DNA from: Flavobacterium geliluteum
GTDB lineage: Bacteria > Bacteroidota > Bacteroidia > Flavobacteriales > Flavobacteriaceae
Assembly: GCF_017948595.1 (NCBI RefSeq)
Contig: NZ_JAGFBV010000024.1
Span: 1-64,000, forward strand
Length of the DNA stretch: 64,000 nucleotides
Direction of reading: 5' to 3'
Shown here: positions 61,697 through 64,000 of the stretch, piece by piece
Numbering within the stretch: position 1 is the stretch's first letter
How the letters are laid out: each line of letters begins with the position of its first letter
Made by a program: the position numbers and the translations under genes
Notes under the pieces: generated by a model
Databases searched by the model: none
What the model was told of the DNA's origin: nothing
The model's input: the letters and a program-made list of their open reading frames with translations, nothing else

Positions 61697-62294
61697 AATA
61701 ATATATAAGTCGTTTTGTCATTAAAAGTTTTATTCTAACTGTAAATCTGCTCTTAAAACCGTTTGTTTTTACTACAAACACATCAAGTCTTTCAAATACT
61801 AGATAGACCGTAAAATTAGACAATCATTATGCCAAAAACAAAAAAGAGCGATTTGAAATGCAATCGAACTAAGAAAATTAGACACTCATTAGGGTATGGC
61901 TAAAAAATATTGGAATTACAACCTACAAATTAATATTTGCTAACTCATAATTAGAAATTGTGATCTACAAATTAATTTTTGTTAACTCATAATTAGAAAT
62001 TGTGATCTAAAAATTAATATTGATTAACTCGTAATTAGAAATCGTGTTCTGCAAATTAATTTTTGTTAACTCATAATTAGAAATCGTGTTCTGCAAATTA
62101 ATATTTGTTAACTCATAATTAGAAAACGTGATCTACAAATTAATTTTTGCTAACTCATAATTAGAAAACATGTTCTGCAAATTAATATTCGTTAACTCAT
62201 AATTAAAAAATGTGGTTGCCTAAAATTAGAAGTACAAGAGTGTACAAAAATTAGGGTAAAGTCTACAAAACATAGTGTAACCTGAAGTGTTTTA
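61697..62294. other. 598-base intergenic region upstream of lon with a tandem array
   Basis: Positions 61697-61922 are AT-rich and must hold the lon promoter. The array occupies 61923-62216. The rest leads to the UMF1-type gene, whose stop is at 62295. No gene is visible. Confidence 0.7.
61923..62216. repeat. 42-base tandem repeat, seven units
   Basis: Unit starts are 61923, 61965, 62007, 62049, 62091, 62133 and 62175, exactly 42 bases apart. A unit reads CTRCAAATTAATWTTTGYTA then ACTCATAATTAG then a variable AAAnnnGTGnT. ACTCATAATTA is nearly invariant (one ACTCGTAATTA). There are no spacers, so it is not CRISPR. It might carry protein-binding sites or be a simple minisatellite. Confidence 0.92.
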
Positions 62295-63596
62295 TTATTT
62301 TAAAACACCTTTTTTTGGTACTCTTCTGAGCAAAAGCACTCCAACAGTAAAAAATACGGCCAAAATAACAATTGCAAGACGCGGGCTACCCGTAATTTGA
62401 TCGATTATGCCGTAAACGCACATTCCGATTACGATGCCTATTTTTTCGGCCACATCATAAAAGCTAAAAAAGGACGCCGTATCTTCTGTTTCGGGCAATA
62501 ATTTTGAATATGTAGAGCGTGATAAGGCCTGGATTCCGCCCATTACAAAACCAATTAGGGTTGCCATGACATAAAAATGGATGGGTAATGTTATAAAATA
62601 AGCCAAAATGCAAAGCAATATCCAAATGCAATTGATGACGATGAGTGTTGGGATGTTGCCAAATTTGGCAGATGCTCTAGAGGTAAGAACCGCGCCAACA
62701 ATGGCGACTAACTGTATTAATAAGATGCAAATGATAAGTCCCGTTGTGCTTTCGCTTTCTGAAGACCACTGAATTTCCTGTGCTCCAAAATAAGTTGCGA
62801 CGATCATAACTGTCTGAACGGCCATGCTGTAAACGAAGAAGCTTCCTAAATATCTTTTTAGAGAAATGTTTTCTTCTAATAATTTCCAGACTTTTTTTAA
62901 TTCTTTAAAACCATTAAAAATGACACTTCTCGTTACTTTTTCGCCCGTACTATTGTTTCCTTTTGGGAGATAATAATAGGTATATTGACTAAAAAGAATC
63001 CACCAGACCCCTACCATTAAAAACGAATATCTCATGGCCTCGATTTTGGCATCGCCTTCAGCACCCATAATCATGACCAAATTAATGATCAATAAAACCA
63101 CGCTGCCCACGTAGCCCAATGAGTAGCCTTTTGCGCTTAATTTGTCTTGCTGCTCGGGAAATGCAATGTCTGGCAGGTACGAATTGTAAAACACCAAACT
63201 ACCCCAAAAACCGATTAATCCTAAGAAATAAAACAGTACGCCCACGTATATATTTTCGAGCCTGAACCAATACAAACCCATACAAGACAGGGCACCCATG
63301 TAACAGAAGAATTTCATAAACGACTTTTTATTGCCCACATAATCTGCAATACCTGATAAAAGAGGCGAAATAAAAGCCACTACCAAGAATGCAGCTGCGG
63401 TAATAAAACTTATTAAAGCTGTGTTTTTAAGATTCATTCCGAAAGCATCGATATAATGATCTCTTTTTAAAAATAATGCTTCGTAAAAAATAGGGAAAAC
63501 AGCGGACGAAATTACTAAAGGATAAACTGAATTTGCCCAGTCATAGAAGGCCCAGGCGTTTAATAATTTTTTGCTTCCTTTGGATAAATTACTCAT
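62295..63596 (-). CDS. MFS transporter, UMF1/Atg22-like family
   Basis: A 433-residue transporter with about 12 membrane segments. The N-terminus LLNAWAFYDWANSVYPLVISSAVFPIFYEALF and the GGIQALSRSTYSKLLPET loop are the signature of the UMF1 family, related to yeast Atg22 vacuolar effluxer. Substrates are poorly known, possibly amino acids or sugars. It is monocistronic on the minus strand. Confidence 0.9.
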   Translation of the reverse strand: MSNLSKGSKKLLNAWAFYDWANSVYPLVISSAVFPIFYEALFLKRDHYIDAFGMNLKNTALISFITAAAFLVVAFISPLLSGIADYVGNKKSFMKFFCYMGALSCMGLYWFRLENIYVGVLFYFLGLIGFWGSLVFYNSYLPDIAFPEQQDKLSAKGYSLGYVGSVVLLIINLVMIMGAEGDAKIEAMRYSFLMVGVWWILFSQYTYYYLPKGNNSTGEKVTRSVIFNGFKELKKVWKLLEENISLKRYLGSFFVYSMAVQTVMIVATYFGAQEIQWSSESESTTGLIICILLIQLVAIVGAVLTSRASAKFGNIPTLIVINCIWILLCILAYFITLPIHFYVMATLIGFVMGGIQALSRSTYSKLLPETEDTASFFSFYDVAEKIGIVIGMCVYGIIDQITGSPRLAIVILAVFFTVGVLLLRRVPKKGVLK

Positions 63597-63685
63597 AAAT
63601 AGGGTTGTGTTAGTCTGTTGCGAATTTATCTATTTTTTATTAAGAATTTGTTATTTGAAGATTAAGTTGATTACTTTTTATAAAA

Positions 63686-63714
63686 AAAGCCATTCTTAAA
63701 AAGAATAGCCTTGT
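63686..63714 (-). terminator. Terminator of the M48 peptidase gene
   Basis: AAGCCATTCTT (63688-63698) pairs with AAGAATAGCCTT (63701-63712, one extra base); on the minus strand a T-rich run follows. Confidence 0.75.
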
Positions 63715-63738
63715 TTTTATGATAAAATAATAAGTATA

Positions 63739-64000
63739 TTATTTAAACATTACGCCATATTTTGCGGCTTCAGCTTTTGCTTGCGGAATTAAAGCTTTTA
63801 AGTTGGCGATACGTGTAGCGTCTGAAGGGTGTGTGCTCAGGAACTCTGCCGGGGCAGCTCCACCACTGGCTTTAGACATCCTGTCCCAAAAAGCGACAGC
63901 GTTATCCGGATTGTAACCTGCAATTGCCATAAGCGTAAGACCTATTTTATCTGCTTCACTCTCATTACTTCTGCTAAAAGGCAACATACCTCCTACCTCT
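63739..64000 (-). CDS. M48-family metallopeptidase, C-terminal part (cut by the window edge)
   Basis: The last 87 or so residues of an M48 peptidase. The frame stays open to the window end, reading [25 protein letters not shown] supplies the third zinc ligand (Glu), and [20 protein letters not shown] is the typical M48 C-terminal segment. The HExxH helix and any signal peptide lie outside the window. Bacterial relatives such as BepA/LoiP degrade misassembled outer-membrane proteins in the periplasm. Partial by truncation of the window, not a pseudogene. Confidence 0.88.
   Translation of the reverse strand, partial: EVGGMLPFSRSNESEADKIGLTLMAIAGYNPDNAVAFWDRMSKASGGAAPAEFLSTHPSDATRIANLKALIPQAKAEAAKYGVMFK

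Noticed and set aside
61923..62216. Possible CRISPR array
   Set aside because: Units are directly adjacent without unique spacers, the repeats vary, and no cas gene is in the window.

Overview
This is a low-GC, AT-rich chromosomal window from a member of the Flavobacteriaceae, most likely Flavobacterium or a close relative. Three things support this. Promoters match the Bacteroidota form (TTTG or TTG, about 19-21 bases, then TAnnTTTG). Shine-Dalgarno sites are weak or absent. The gene set includes porQ (type IX secretion), a split menaquinone cluster, a bacterial deoxyhypusine-synthase homologue next to arginine decarboxylase, and dispersed palindromes of the kind common in these genomes.

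Region 1 (1 to about 7430) is the end of an integrated mobile element, probably an integrative conjugative element. It carries a DUF932 protein, a single-stranded DNA-binding protein, a nested palindrome, two diverged copies of a small HTH/winged-helix gene pair, and a tyrosine integrase pointing away from a tRNA-Val gene. Between the two copies lies a broken DNA phosphorothioation cargo: an intact-looking dndC and a dndD cut to less than half length. The second copy of the pair is itself decayed.

Region 2 (7433 to 30100) is mostly core genome: tRNA-Val, an MsbA-like ABC exporter, proline dehydrogenase, aroB, arginine decarboxylase plus a deoxyhypusine-synthase-like protein, RecQ, DinB, PEP carboxylase, an Lrp regulator and an M14 peptidase. 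The arginine decarboxylase gene has a long, structured leader that ends in a terminator-like hairpin. The M14 peptidase gene is divergent from an XRE regulator, and six copies of one palindrome lie between them. A run of envelope and lipid genes and an amino-acid permease follow.

Region 3 (30100 to 41070) is more accessory. It holds a bestrophin channel gene 12 bases upstream of an LCIB-type (algal limiting-CO2 protein) carbonic-anhydrase homologue. It also holds a PLP enzyme, an oxidative-stress group (msrA, selO, ypdA) with palindromes on both sides of selO, a CYTH protein, and an OmpA/helix-hairpin-helix membrane pair.

Region 4 (41070 to 51650) contains menC, menA, menB and menD, all on the minus strand, interleaved with a TPR protein, an MBL-fold hydrolase, a CvfB-like S1 protein, an M28 peptidase, a 21-base minisatellite and a DUF2853 protein.

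Region 5 (51650 to 64000) has a GNAT acetyltransferase, glutathione peroxidase, an ECF sigma/anti-sigma pair, DoxX, a nucleoside transporter, cmk-porQ-lon, a 42-base tandem repeat (seven units), a UMF1-type transporter, and the C-terminal end of an M48 peptidase cut by the window edge.

The observations most worth following up are the bestrophin-LCIB pair, the structured speA leader, the six-site XRE operator array, and the dnd remnant between duplicated marker genes.
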